A stretch of DNA of 13,744 bases from Pseudomonadota bacterium. Its GTDB lineage: Bacteria > Pseudomonadota > Alphaproteobacteria > Azospirillales > Azospirillaceae. Where the stretch lies: positions 1-13,744 of the forward strand of contig JAEZHQ010000254.1 of NCBI GenBank assembly GCA_023416455.1, read 5' to 3'. Of the stretch, positions 1 through 7,251 are shown piece after piece. Positions within the stretch are counted from its first letter, which is position 1. Each line of letters opens with the position of its first letter. The notes under the pieces were generated by a model. It made no database searches and had not been told where the DNA came from. It was given only the letters and a program-made list of their open reading frames with translations. The position numbers were made by a program, and so were the translations under genes.

Positions 1-299
1 GGCCCGGGCAGCGTGGCGACCGCCGTCGGCGGCGGCGGCGGGGGCGGCGGCGGCGAGGGCGGGAGGATGGGGAACGGCACGCCGAGCATCTTGGCGCAGG
101 CGGCGGTCACCGCCGCCGAGTTGACCATGGCGGCGTTCTGCTGGTGATGGACGGCGTTGTACATGGCCATGCCCAGCGTCTCCACCATCACCGCGTCGAG
201 CATGCCGAACGCCTGGGAGGGGGCTTGGCCCGTCAGCAGCGTGACGATGCCACTCACCGAATCGACGATCCGGCTGTTTACGGTGCCTTCATCGCTCAT
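1..299 (-). CDS. RebB-family R-body protein, diverged, 3' end cut by window edge
   Basis: This minus-strand gene starts with ATG at 299-297 and stays open to the left edge, giving 99 visible residues beginning MSDEGTVNSRIVDSV. The middle (DAVMVETLGMAMYNAV, then HHQQNAAMVNSAAVTAA) keeps the RebB pattern: a small amphipathic Ala-rich helix and an N/H-x-QQ-N segment as in the upstream paralogs. RebB-family proteins polymerise into R-bodies, coiled ribbons known from Caedibacter and encoded in several free-living proteobacteria. The visible C-terminus is a proline tract, nine consecutive Pro after PPSP, which the MAFPT-type copies lack. The ATG overlaps the stop of the preceding gene (ATGA, 4 bp), implying translational coupling. 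The family call is good; its role in the ribbon (core or accessory subunit) is unknown. The true stop lies outside the window. Confidence 0.72.
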   Translation of the reverse strand, partial: MSDEGTVNSRIVDSVSGIVTLLTGQAPSQAFGMLDAVMVETLGMAMYNAVHHQQNAAMVNSAAVTAACAKMLGVPFPILPPSPPPPPPPPPTAVATLPG

Positions 300-526
300 G
301 GTCCGGAGGCTCCCTTGGTGATGATCAGCGTTAGCACTTGCGCGAGCGCGGCGTTGCAGAGGACCTGCCCGCGCTGCTGGTTGGCGACGGCGTTCGACAT
401 GGCCAGGCCGATGCTGTCGGCCATGGCGAGATCGGTCATGCCCATGGCCGCCGACGGGGCCATGCCCAGCGGGATCGCCACGACGGTGGCGACCTCCTCC
501 GGCGAGGACTCGGTCGCTTCGGTCAT
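296..526 (-). CDS. RebB-family R-body protein, short diverged member
   Basis: A 76-residue protein with sequence MTEATESSPEEVATVVAIPL, then GMAPSAAMGMTDLAMADSIG, ending in a hydrophobic LAQVLTLIITKGASGP. It lacks the MAFPT start of its four upstream paralogs. It retains the central Reb-like region, SIGLAMSNAVANQQRGQVLCNAALAQ, including the N-A-V-x-N-Q-Q core. It is the fifth gene of the array and its stop overlaps the next start by 4 bp, so the two diverged members are probably made together, perhaps at fixed ratio. The Shine-Dalgarno sequence before 526 is weak (only a GGGC run), whereas the canonical copies have AAGGAG or AGAGGA. It is probably an accessory R-body subunit; a short unrelated protein is less likely given its position and core motif. 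Confidence 0.65.
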   Translation of the reverse strand: MTEATESSPEEVATVVAIPLGMAPSAAMGMTDLAMADSIGLAMSNAVANQQRGQVLCNAALAQVLTLIITKGASGP

Positions 527-624
527 GGCGACGCCCGGGCTTGCGCGGGCGGTTCACGCACGCCGCGCGATCGCAAGGGGAGCCCGCGTCCCGCCGCGGC
601 AACGGAGGCGGACTCCCCTGCGCA

Positions 625-903
625 TCAGACGAGGCCGAGCGCCAGGATCTGCTCGGTGGCCTTGCCGGTCGTCGCCGTCTCCACGGTCAGCAGCGTCGAC
701 ACCGCCTGGGCGGTGGAGGCCTGCATCGTCACGTAGGACTGCTGCTGGTTGTTGGTGGCGTTGTGCGCCGCGTTCGACAGCGCCTGGCTGGTCGCCACGA
801 ACAGGTTGCCCATGGCGATGGCGGGGGCGTCGCCCAGCACCTTGGTGTTGACCTGGGACACCGAGTCCGTGATCTGGCTGTTCAAGGCGGTCGGAAATGC
901 CAT
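625..903 (-). CDS. RebB-family R-body structural protein (copy 4 of the array)
   Basis: A 92-residue protein beginning MAFPTALNSQITDSVSQVNT. It keeps the family core GDAPAIAMGNLF, QALSNAAHNATNNQQQSYVT and ends TATTGKATEQILALGLV. It is the most diverged of the four MAFPT-type copies (for example QVNTK for QANTK, and LLTVETATTG for LYSLDTATTG). RebB proteins have no enzymatic activity; they assemble in the cytoplasm into an insoluble rolled ribbon. A clear AAGGAG Shine-Dalgarno sits 8 nt before the ATG, fixing the start. It is separated by 85 bp from the upstream copy and by 98 bp from the downstream diverged member. The length matches the usual 80-110 residues of the family. Confidence 0.85.
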   Translation of the reverse strand: MAFPTALNSQITDSVSQVNTKVLGDAPAIAMGNLFVATSQALSNAAHNATNNQQQSYVTMQASTAQAVSTLLTVETATTGKATEQILALGLV

Positions 904-966
904 GATGTGCGCTCCTTAAGTGCGGTTGGATGAATGGAAGGTGAGAGGGGCCGGATCGCCGGACCC

Positions 967-990
967 GACGGCGCGTGTCGGCGCGCCGTC
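967..990 (-). terminator. Intercistronic hairpin at the 3' end of reb copy 3
   Basis: Nine-base arms GACGGCGCG and CGCGCCGTC flank a 6-nt loop. The structure overlaps the TGA stop of the reb gene at 989-991. There is no U-run behind it, so it more likely stabilises transcript ends or attenuates read-through than terminates fully. Confidence 0.4.
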
Positions 991-1255
991 AGCCGACGAT
1001 CTTCTTGGTGGCGACGCCGGTCGTGGCCGTGTCCAGCGAGTAGAGCAGGGCGACGCCCGCCGCGGTGGCGGCCTGCGCCGTCACGTACATCTGCTGCTGC
1101 GCCATGGTGGCGTTGTGGGCCGCATTGGCCAGTGCTTGGGCCGTGGCCTGATACAGGTTCCCCATGGCGATCGCCGGCGACAACCCGATGGCCTGGACGT
1201 TGGCCTGGGTTACGGAGTCGGTGATCTGATCGTTGACGGCCGTCGGAAATGCCAT
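989..1255 (-). CDS. RebB-family R-body structural protein (copy 3 of the array)
   Basis: An 88-residue protein beginning MAFPTAVNDQITDSVTQANV. It shares the long central block PAIAMGNLYQATAQALANAA and HNAT-AQQQ-YVT with copies 1 and 2, and ends YSLDTATTGVATKKIVG. It differs mainly at residues 20-26, where VQAIGLS replaces TKVLGDA. The ATG at 1255 is preceded by AGGGAA about 7-9 nt upstream. The protein is Ala-, Thr- and Gln-rich with no signal peptide or membrane segment, as expected for a cytoplasmic R-body subunit. It is probably co-transcribed with its neighbours on the minus strand. Confidence 0.86.
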   Translation of the reverse strand: MAFPTAVNDQITDSVTQANVQAIGLSPAIAMGNLYQATAQALANAAHNATMAQQQMYVTAQAATAAGVALLYSLDTATTGVATKKIVG

Positions 1256-1340
1256 GCGTTGTGGTTCCCTGGCGTTGTCGATGGCCTAAGCCGCCGTGGT
1301 CGGCACCGCTGGCCAAGGCGGCACTGGGGCCGGGCGGCGG

Positions 1341-1613
1341 TTACCGCGTGGACAGGATCTGCTTGGCGGACACGCCGGTGGTCGCGGTGTCGAGCGAGTA
1401 GAGCGTGGCAACCCCCATGGTGGTGGCGGACTGCGAGGTCACATAGCTCTGCTGCTGCGCATAGGTGGCGTTGTGGGCGGCGTTGGCCAGCGCCTGGGCG
1501 GTGGCCTGGTAGAGGTTGCCCATGGCGATCGCCGGCGCGTCGCCCAGGACCTTGGTGTTGGCCTGCGTGACGGAATCGGTGATCTGGTCGTTGACGGAGG
1601 TCGGAAATGCCAT
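1341..1613 (-). CDS. RebB-family R-body structural protein (copy 2 of the array)
   Basis: A 90-residue protein beginning MAFPTSVNDQITDSVTQANT. Over its first ~80 residues it matches copy 1 except at three visible positions (F35Y, N51Y, G56S). It then ends differently, in VSAKQILSTR. The near-identity also holds at the nucleotide level, including the bases around the start, which indicates recent duplication or gene conversion. The ribosome site is a weak AAAGG/AGG stretch upstream of the ATG at 1613. The likely role is an R-body ribbon subunit; two almost identical subunits plus a variable C-terminus suggest either dosage or copolymerisation of isoforms (inference). Confidence 0.87.
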   Translation of the reverse strand: MAFPTSVNDQITDSVTQANTKVLGDAPAIAMGNLYQATAQALANAAHNATYAQQQSYVTSQSATTMGVATLYSLDTATTGVSAKQILSTR

Positions 1614-1636
1614 AATGCCTGCCTTTCAGGTTGCCG

Positions 1637-1667
1637 ACCGCCCGGCCGCGGCATGGCTCCGGGCGGT
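1637..1667 (-). terminator. Intercistronic hairpin between reb copies 1 and 2
   Basis: Nine-base arms ACCGCCCGG and CCGGGCGGT enclose a 13-nt loop in the 97-bp spacer between the first two reb genes. No T-run follows on the minus strand. It may attenuate transcription or protect the upstream message, altering subunit ratios; this is inference from structure only. Confidence 0.4.
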
Positions 1668-1710
1668 TCGTTTGGTGCTCGCGGGACGGCGGCCGGTGGC
1701 GCGCCGCCGG

Positions 1711-2001
1711 TTACTGGCCGAGGCCCTTCACGCCGGTGCCGAGGATTTCCCGGGTGGCGACGCCGGTGGTCGCGGTGTCGAGCGAGTAGAGCGTGGCCAC
1801 GCCCATGGTGGTGGCGGACTGCGAGGTCACGTAGCCCTGCTGTTGGGCGTTGGTGGCGTTGTGGGCGGCGTTGGCCAGCGCCTGGGCCGTGGCCTGGAAG
1901 AGGTTGCCCATGGCGATCGCCGGCGCGTCGCCCAGGACCTTGGTGTTGGCCTGCGTGACGGAATCGGTGATCTGGTCGTTGACGGACGTCGGAAATGCCA
2001 T
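1711..2001 (-). CDS. RebB-family R-body structural protein (first gene of the array)
   Basis: A 96-residue protein and the promoter-proximal member of the six-gene array. It starts MAFPTSVNDQITDSVTQANT, continues KVLGDAPAIAMGNLF, then QATAQALANAAHNAT and AQQQGYVTSQSATT, and ends REILGTGVKGLGQ. RebB-family proteins build R-bodies, ribbons that in Caedibacter unroll and break membranes of the host. In Azorhizobium a reb locus affects the plant-host interaction. A clear AGAGGA Shine-Dalgarno lies 7 nt before the ATG at 2001, the best ribosome site in the array. The upstream region (2002-2179) holds an inverted repeat and presumably the operon promoter. The reb activator and any release or toxin partner are not visible in this window. 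Confidence 0.88.
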   Translation of the reverse strand: MAFPTSVNDQITDSVTQANTKVLGDAPAIAMGNLFQATAQALANAAHNATNAQQQGYVTSQSATTMGVATLYSLDTATTGVATREILGTGVKGLGQ

Positions 2002-2025
2002 TGTCGATCCTCTTTTCGTGATTGC

Positions 2026-2041
2026 CCTTCGTAACCGAAGG
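2026..2041. promoter_or_regulatory. 16-bp inverted repeat upstream of the reb array
   Basis: Six-base arms CCTTCG and CGAAGG are separated by TAAC. It lies 25-40 bp upstream of the first reb ATG, so it is either a repressor/activator site or a 5'-leader hairpin. In Azorhizobium the reb operon is known to be controlled by transcription factors; whether this site is equivalent is unknown. Confidence 0.4.
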
Positions 2042-2085
2042 TGGTTTTGCCAGAAGGAACGCCGATCTTAAGTGGCGTTTCCCGG

Positions 2086-2108
2086 TAACAGGGCGCACTA
2101 TAGGGAGA
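2086..2108 (+). promoter_or_regulatory. Phage T7-like promoter match
   Basis: By hand alignment, 19 of 23 bases match the T7 RNA polymerase class III promoter, including an uninterrupted CACTATAGGGAGA at 2096-2108 (positions -7 to +6). The four mismatches are at -14, -12, -10 and -8. Positions around -12 to -8 are where T7, T3 and SP6 promoters differ from each other. It points toward the antitoxin relic. It could be a prophage remnant or coincidence; no phage polymerase is in the window. Confidence 0.3.
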
Positions 2109-2179
2109 GTTTCCGGCCGCCGATTGGCGCCGATGACGAAAAACCCGGCGGATTTGCCGAAGTTGCTTGGGAGGGTGGC

Positions 2180-2617
2180 ATGGGCCATATCAGCCTGTAT
2201 GACGCGAAGACGCACCTCTCGGGCCTGGTTGATCGCGCGGCGGCCGGGGAAGAGATCGTCATCGCCAAGAACGGCGTGCCGATGGCCAAGCTGGTTCCGC
2301 TGCGCAAGGTGACGGAACCCCGCAGCCCGGCCCGGGCGCTGGGCATCACCCACATCGCGCCGGACTTCGCCGATCCCGATCCGCAGATCGAGGCGCTGTT
2401 CACCGGCGCCGCCCCGGGGCGACGGGGCTGGTCGCTGATGGGCCTGCTGCTCGACACCCACCTGTTCTTCTGGTGGGACGCCGGCGCCGACCCGATCGGC
2501 CCGGCGGTGCGGGCCGCGATCGCCGACCCGCGGAATTGCGTCTACGTGAGCGCGGCTTCCGTGTGGGAGATCGCAATCAAGAGCATGAGCGTCGCGCAGA
2601 TGTGGGCGCGCTCATAG
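2180..2617 (+). pseudogene. Phd/YefM-type antitoxin fused in frame to a truncated PIN (VapC-like) toxin
   Basis: Start ATG at 2180 has GGGAGGG 4-5 nt upstream; the reading frame is open further left to 2072, but that extension has no family similarity. Residues 1-80 are a Phd/YefM antitoxin: MGHISLYDAKTHLSGLVDRA, then GEEIVIAKNGVPMAKLVPL and the DFADPDPQIEALF tail that binds toxin. Normally the antitoxin stops and a separate PIN ribonuclease gene begins. Here the frame runs on through GAAPGRRGWSL into MGLLLDTHLFFWW (toxin Met at 2438). A TGA overlapping that ATG (2436-2438) lies in the +1 frame, suggesting an indel removed the antitoxin stop. The toxin keeps its first Asp (LLDTH) and the WEIAIK Glu but ends after about 60 of ~130 residues, losing the C-terminal acidic residues. 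It is probably inactive; the antitoxin half may still fold. Confidence 0.72.
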
Positions 2618-2620
2618 ATC

Positions 2621-2656
2621 GGATCGCGTCGGATCGGAGGATCGCGCAGGATCGGA
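2621..2656. repeat. Tandem duplication of an 18-bp unit
   Basis: Two adjacent copies of GGATCGCG-NN-GGATCGGA (2621-2638 and 2639-2656) differ at two bases. They start 3 bp after the premature stop of the truncated toxin, so they may mark the breakpoint that removed the rest of that gene. Confidence 0.6.
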
Positions 2657-2710
2657 AGCGATGCCGATGGCGGCCTGCCCGCGCACCATCGGCCGGGCCG
2701 CCCCCGCCGG

Positions 2711-2756
2711 CGTTCAAGGAGCGTGTTCAGGAGCCTGTTCAGGGACCGCGTTCAAG
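2711..2756. repeat. Degenerate 12-13-bp direct repeats (GTTCARG core)
   Basis: Four successive units, YGTTCARG followed by 4-5 bases, begin at 2711, 2724, 2736 and 2749. They run across the 3' end of the TetR-family gene and supply its last codons and stop. This looks like replication slippage. Confidence 0.5.
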
Positions 2757-3368
2757 CGCCGCCGCTATCAGGCGTTCCGCCAGTTCGGGCAGGACGGCGA
2801 CCGGCCCCCGGCCCGGCCCGTGGGTCTGGCTGGCCGCGAAGGCCCCCTCGATCAGCAGCGCCAGGGCGTGGGCAAGCCACGCCGGGTCGGCCGCGCCGGC
2901 GGCCGCGGCAAGCGCGGCCAGCCGCTCGTGGAGAACGGCCTTGTTGGCGGCCACCAGCCGCCGGACCGGGTGGTTGGGGTCGGGAAACTCGGCGGCGACG
3001 TTGACGAAGGGACAGCCGCGGCAATCGGGGGCCGACAGGCGCTCCGCGAGGTCGGCGACGATCTGGAGGAGCTGGCGGCGCGGGTCCCCGGGATGGCGGG
3101 CGGCGCCGGCCTCCCAGCGCTGCCAGAACTCCTCGTCCTTGTGCCGGAGATAGGCGGCGACCAGCTCGTCCTTGGAGGCGAACTGGCGGTAGAGGCTCAT
3201 CTTGTTGAGGCCGGCCCGCTTCACCACGGCGTCGACGCCGACCGCCCGCACGCCGTCGCGGTGGAACAGCTCCGCCGCCGCGTCGAGGAGATGGCGGTGC
3301 GCCGCCACGCCCGGCACCCGCCGGCGCGCCCGCCCGGACCCGGGCGCCCTGGATTTGCTGGTCTTCAT
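2739..3368 (-). CDS. TetR/AcrR-family transcriptional regulator
   Basis: A 209-residue protein taken from ATG at 3368, which has a GGTGGGGGA ribosome site directly upstream; the frame extends 18 codons further but without homology. Residues ~20-70 form the TetR DNA-binding domain: LLDAAAELFHRDGV, then VDAVVKRAGLNKMSLYRQF with the recognition helix at about 52-62, and SKDELV. The C-terminal ligand domain contains DCRGCPFVNVAAEFPD (Cys116, Cys119), typical of a large TetR subgroup. The family binds operators as dimers and releases DNA on ligand binding; the ligand here is unknown. No efflux or enzyme gene is adjacent, so its target may be its own promoter. A 42-bp perfect inverted repeat sits 60 bp upstream. 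Its 3' end is made of short direct repeats. Confidence 0.88.
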   Translation of the reverse strand: MKTSKSRAPGSGRARRRVPGVAAHRHLLDAAAELFHRDGVRAVGVDAVVKRAGLNKMSLYRQFASKDELVAAYLRHKDEEFWQRWEAGAARHPGDPRRQLLQIVADLAERLSAPDCRGCPFVNVAAEFPDPNHPVRRLVAANKAVLHERLAALAAAAGAADPAWLAHALALLIEGAFAASQTHGPGRGPVAVLPELAERLIAAALERGP

Positions 3369-3427
3369 TCCCCCACCCGCGGCCGCATGCCCGAATCTAG
3401 CGGCGGTTCCCGGCGACCACAACAGGG

Positions 3428-3469
3428 CTAGGGTTTCGTGCGTTTAATCTGAAACGCACGAAACCCTAG
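3428..3469. promoter_or_regulatory. Perfect 18-bp inverted repeat upstream of the TetR gene
   Basis: Two perfectly complementary 18-base arms, starting CTAGGGTTTCGTGCG, surround the loop AATCTG. It lies between the start of the TetR gene and the end of the HAD gene. It may be the terminator of the HAD gene (minus strand), although no clean U-run follows, or an operator for the TetR protein, although 42 bp is long for that. Confidence 0.5.
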
Positions 3470-3482
3470 GCCTTTGTTTTGC

Positions 3483-3529
3483 GAGCGGATTCACGCTTCA
3501 AATCGATTCCGATTTTACGCGATCCGCTC
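3483..3529. repeat. Nested palindromic element next to the HAD gene stop
   Basis: Outer arms GAGCGGAT and ATCCGCTC enclose a second stem AAATCG-ATTC-CGATTT. It is AT-richer than its surroundings and begins at the HAD stop codon. The structure resembles dispersed intergenic palindromes of alphaproteobacteria; it may also help terminate the HAD transcript. Confidence 0.45.
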
Positions 3530-4206
3530 TAGCGCCGCCCGCCGACCTCGTCGAAATGGTCGAGCAGGGAGGCGGGATCCTCATAGACGCGGAAGGCGCC
3601 GGCGCGCTCCAGCTCGTCCTGCCCGTAGCCACCGGACAGCAGCCCGATGCTGAGGCTGCGGGCCCGCCGGGCGGCCAGGATGTCCCAGACGCTGTCGCCC
3701 ACCACGATCGTGGATTCGACGGCGACGCCCAGCCGCTCGGCCGCCGCCAGGAACAGGTCGGGGTCCGGCTTGGCGTACTTCACCTGATCGCGTGTCACCA
3801 CCGGCGTCCGGCCGGGGTCGATCCCCAGCGTCTCCAGGCCGGGCCGGGCCGTCTCGATCCGGCCGCTCGTCGCCACCGCCCAGGGGATGCCGGCCGCGGT
3901 CAGGTGGGTCAGCAGCGCCCGCGCGCCCGGCAGCGGCCGGACCCGGCCCGCCTGCCTCCGGAAGGCTTCCGCGTGGTGGCGCCGCAGCCGGTCCAGCAGC
4001 TCCGCGCTGATCGCCAGCCCGGTCTCGCGCAGCAGCATGTTGGTGAAGAGCCCCCCGCTCATCCCGATCCTGCGGTGGATGCGCCACACCGACAGCTCGA
4101 TCCCCTCCCGGTCCAGCGCCTCCTGCCAGGCCAGGACGTGCTGGTACACGCTGTCGATGAGCGTGCCGTCGAGGTCGAACAGGAACGCCGTGTCGATGCG
4201 GTTCAT
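3529..4206 (-). CDS. HAD-superfamily hydrolase (phosphoglycolate-phosphatase / beta-phosphoglucomutase-like)
   Basis: A 225-residue cytoplasmic enzyme with all HAD motifs: motif I DLDGT with nucleophile Asp11 and Asp13; motif II ATSG with Thr113-Ser114; motif III Lys146 in AKPDPD; motif IV GDSVWD with Asp171 and Asp175. An alpha-helical cap lies between motifs I and II (about residues 16-95), placing it in subfamily I with phosphoglycolate phosphatase and beta-phosphoglucomutase-like enzymes. It hydrolyses or transfers phosphate on a small substrate, which the sequence does not identify. The start is fixed by GGGGAGG 5 nt before ATG 4206. It is divergent from the GH15 glycosidase with ~200 bp between starts, so a sugar-phosphate substrate is possible but unproven. 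Confidence 0.9.
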   Translation of the reverse strand: MNRIDTAFLFDLDGTLIDSVYQHVLAWQEALDREGIELSVWRIHRRIGMSGGLFTNMLLRETGLAISAELLDRLRRHHAEAFRRQAGRVRPLPGARALLTHLTAAGIPWAVATSGRIETARPGLETLGIDPGRTPVVTRDQVKYAKPDPDLFLAAAERLGVAVESTIVVGDSVWDILAARRARSLSIGLLSGGYGQDELERAGAFRVYEDPASLLDHFDEVGGRR

Positions 4207-4403
4207 GACAGCCTCCCCGGTGCCGGCGCCGGCCTCCCCTCCATAACCGGCGCCACGCCGAATCGGCCCGCCGCTCCTCCGGAAGGCGGGCGGCGCGGTC
4301 CCGGCGGTTGACGGAGCCGCCGGCCGACGCGATGTCTATCCCGGTGCGGCAAAGGCCGCGCCGGCGGATGGACGCTTCGTCACGACAGGAGGAATGCCCC
4401 GGC

Positions 4404-6245
<1,842 letters not shown>

Positions 6246-6260
6246 GCGCCGCCGGGGCGA

Positions 6261-7139
6261 TCAGGCGGCTGGCCGCGGGTCTGCGCCGCCGCCCGCCGGG
6301 CGGCCGGACCGCTGCGAACAGGCCCTCGTGATCTCGGCCCCGAACAGGAAGATCGCCGCCGAATAGTAGACCCACAGCAGGATCAGCGCGAAGGACCCCG
6401 CCGCCCCGTAGACGGTGGCGATGCCGGCCGTTCCCAGATACAGCCCGATCAGCATCTTGCCGGCCAGGAACAGGAAGGCCGTGACCATCGCGCCGATCCG
6501 CAGGCATCGCCACGGGATGCGGACGTCGGGAAGGACCCGGTAGACGAGGGCGAACAGGACGGTGAACACCGCCCAGGACAGCAGGGTGTTGGCCGCCCAC
6601 AGCAGGGCTGCCACATCCGGGAGCCACCGCCCCATCCCCACCCCGAGCGCGGCCAGCGCCGCGCTGACGGCGAGCGACACGATCAGCAGGAAGCCGATCG
6701 CCCCGATCAGGGCGAGCCCCTTCAGCCGCGCCGCCACCAGCCAGGTGAGGGTGGCCGCGGCCGGCGGGGCGGCCTTCCAGATGCGGTTGAGGGCGGTCTG
6801 CAATTCGGTGAAGACCGTGGTGGCGCCGACGATCATGGTCAACCCGCCCAGCAGGCCCGCCCAGCGGCCGGCCTGCGGGTCGGCGGCGCTGGCGGCCAGC
6901 GCCTGCACCGCCCGGGCCGGCTCCACGCCGATCAGGCCGGCCAGCTGCGCCATCAGCGCGCCCTGCGCCGCCTCGCGGCCGAAGACCAGGCCGGCCAGGG
7001 CGGTCACCAGGACGACGACCGGGGCCAGCGAGAAGGCCGTGTAGAAGGCGATCGACGCGGCCAGGCTCATGGCGTCGTCGGCGATCCAGCCGGCGGCGGC
7101 GTCGGCGATCACGGTCCAGGCTTGCCGAACGGTCCCCAT
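6261..7139 (-). CDS. YihY/BrkB-family inner-membrane protein
   Basis: A 292-residue protein from ATG 7139, preceded by GGAGAG 7 nt upstream; an in-frame Met 14 codons earlier is less likely. The family signature DDAMSLAASIAFYTAFSLAP is at ~21-40. About six membrane segments follow, including LAPVVVLVTALAGLVFG, the LKGLALIGAIGFLLIVSLAV region, a LLSWAVFTVLFALVYRVLP stretch, and ALILLWVYYSAAIFLFGAEI near the end. Members were once called ribonuclease BN in error; they are membrane proteins of uncertain, possibly transport, function. The C-terminus is a short, polar Arg/Gly/Pro tail. It converges with the GH15 gene and lies downstream of the response regulator on the same strand with 112 bp between, so co-transcription is possible. 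Confidence 0.9.
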   Translation of the reverse strand: MGTVRQAWTVIADAAAGWIADDAMSLAASIAFYTAFSLAPVVVLVTALAGLVFGREAAQGALMAQLAGLIGVEPARAVQALAASAADPQAGRWAGLLGGLTMIVGATTVFTELQTALNRIWKAAPPAAATLTWLVAARLKGLALIGAIGFLLIVSLAVSAALAALGVGMGRWLPDVAALLWAANTLLSWAVFTVLFALVYRVLPDVRIPWRCLRIGAMVTAFLFLAGKMLIGLYLGTAGIATVYGAAGSFALILLWVYYSAAIFLFGAEITRACSQRSGRPAGGGADPRPAA

Positions 7140-7216
7140 CGGCGCTCTCCGGCCAGGGCGCCGGCACCCGCCCGGCCCCACAGCGGTGGAGATGGACGCC
7201 GGCCGGCGCCGGTCAA

Positions 7217-7248
7217 GGCGGCGGCGCGGGTCTTGCGGGGCCGCCGCC
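7217..7248 (-). terminator. Possible terminator hairpin after the response regulator
   Basis: Eight-base arms GGCGGCGG and CCGCCGCC surround a 16-nt loop, starting 4 bp after the response-regulator stop. No U-run follows. In DNA this GC-rich such a stem can arise by chance. Confidence 0.3.
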
Positions 7249-7251
7249 GGG

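Noticed and set aside
1..2001. CRISPR-like or satellite repeat interpretation of the repeated blocks
   Set aside because: The repetition follows codons of paralogous proteins (~360-bp spacing), with no short identical repeats separated by unique spacers.
144..2071. Plus-strand open frames over the reb array
   Set aside because: They repeat only because the minus-strand reb genes are repeated; their translations are Gly/Arg-rich shadows.
2098..2104. TATAGT as a -10 element for the reb operon on the minus strand
   Set aside because: No -35-like hexamer at a proper distance upstream; the T7-like reading explains more bases.
4207..4403. Sigma-70 promoter for the GH15 gene (TTGACG at 4308)
   Set aside because: No acceptable -10 hexamer at 16-18 bp; the nearest sequence is GATGTC.
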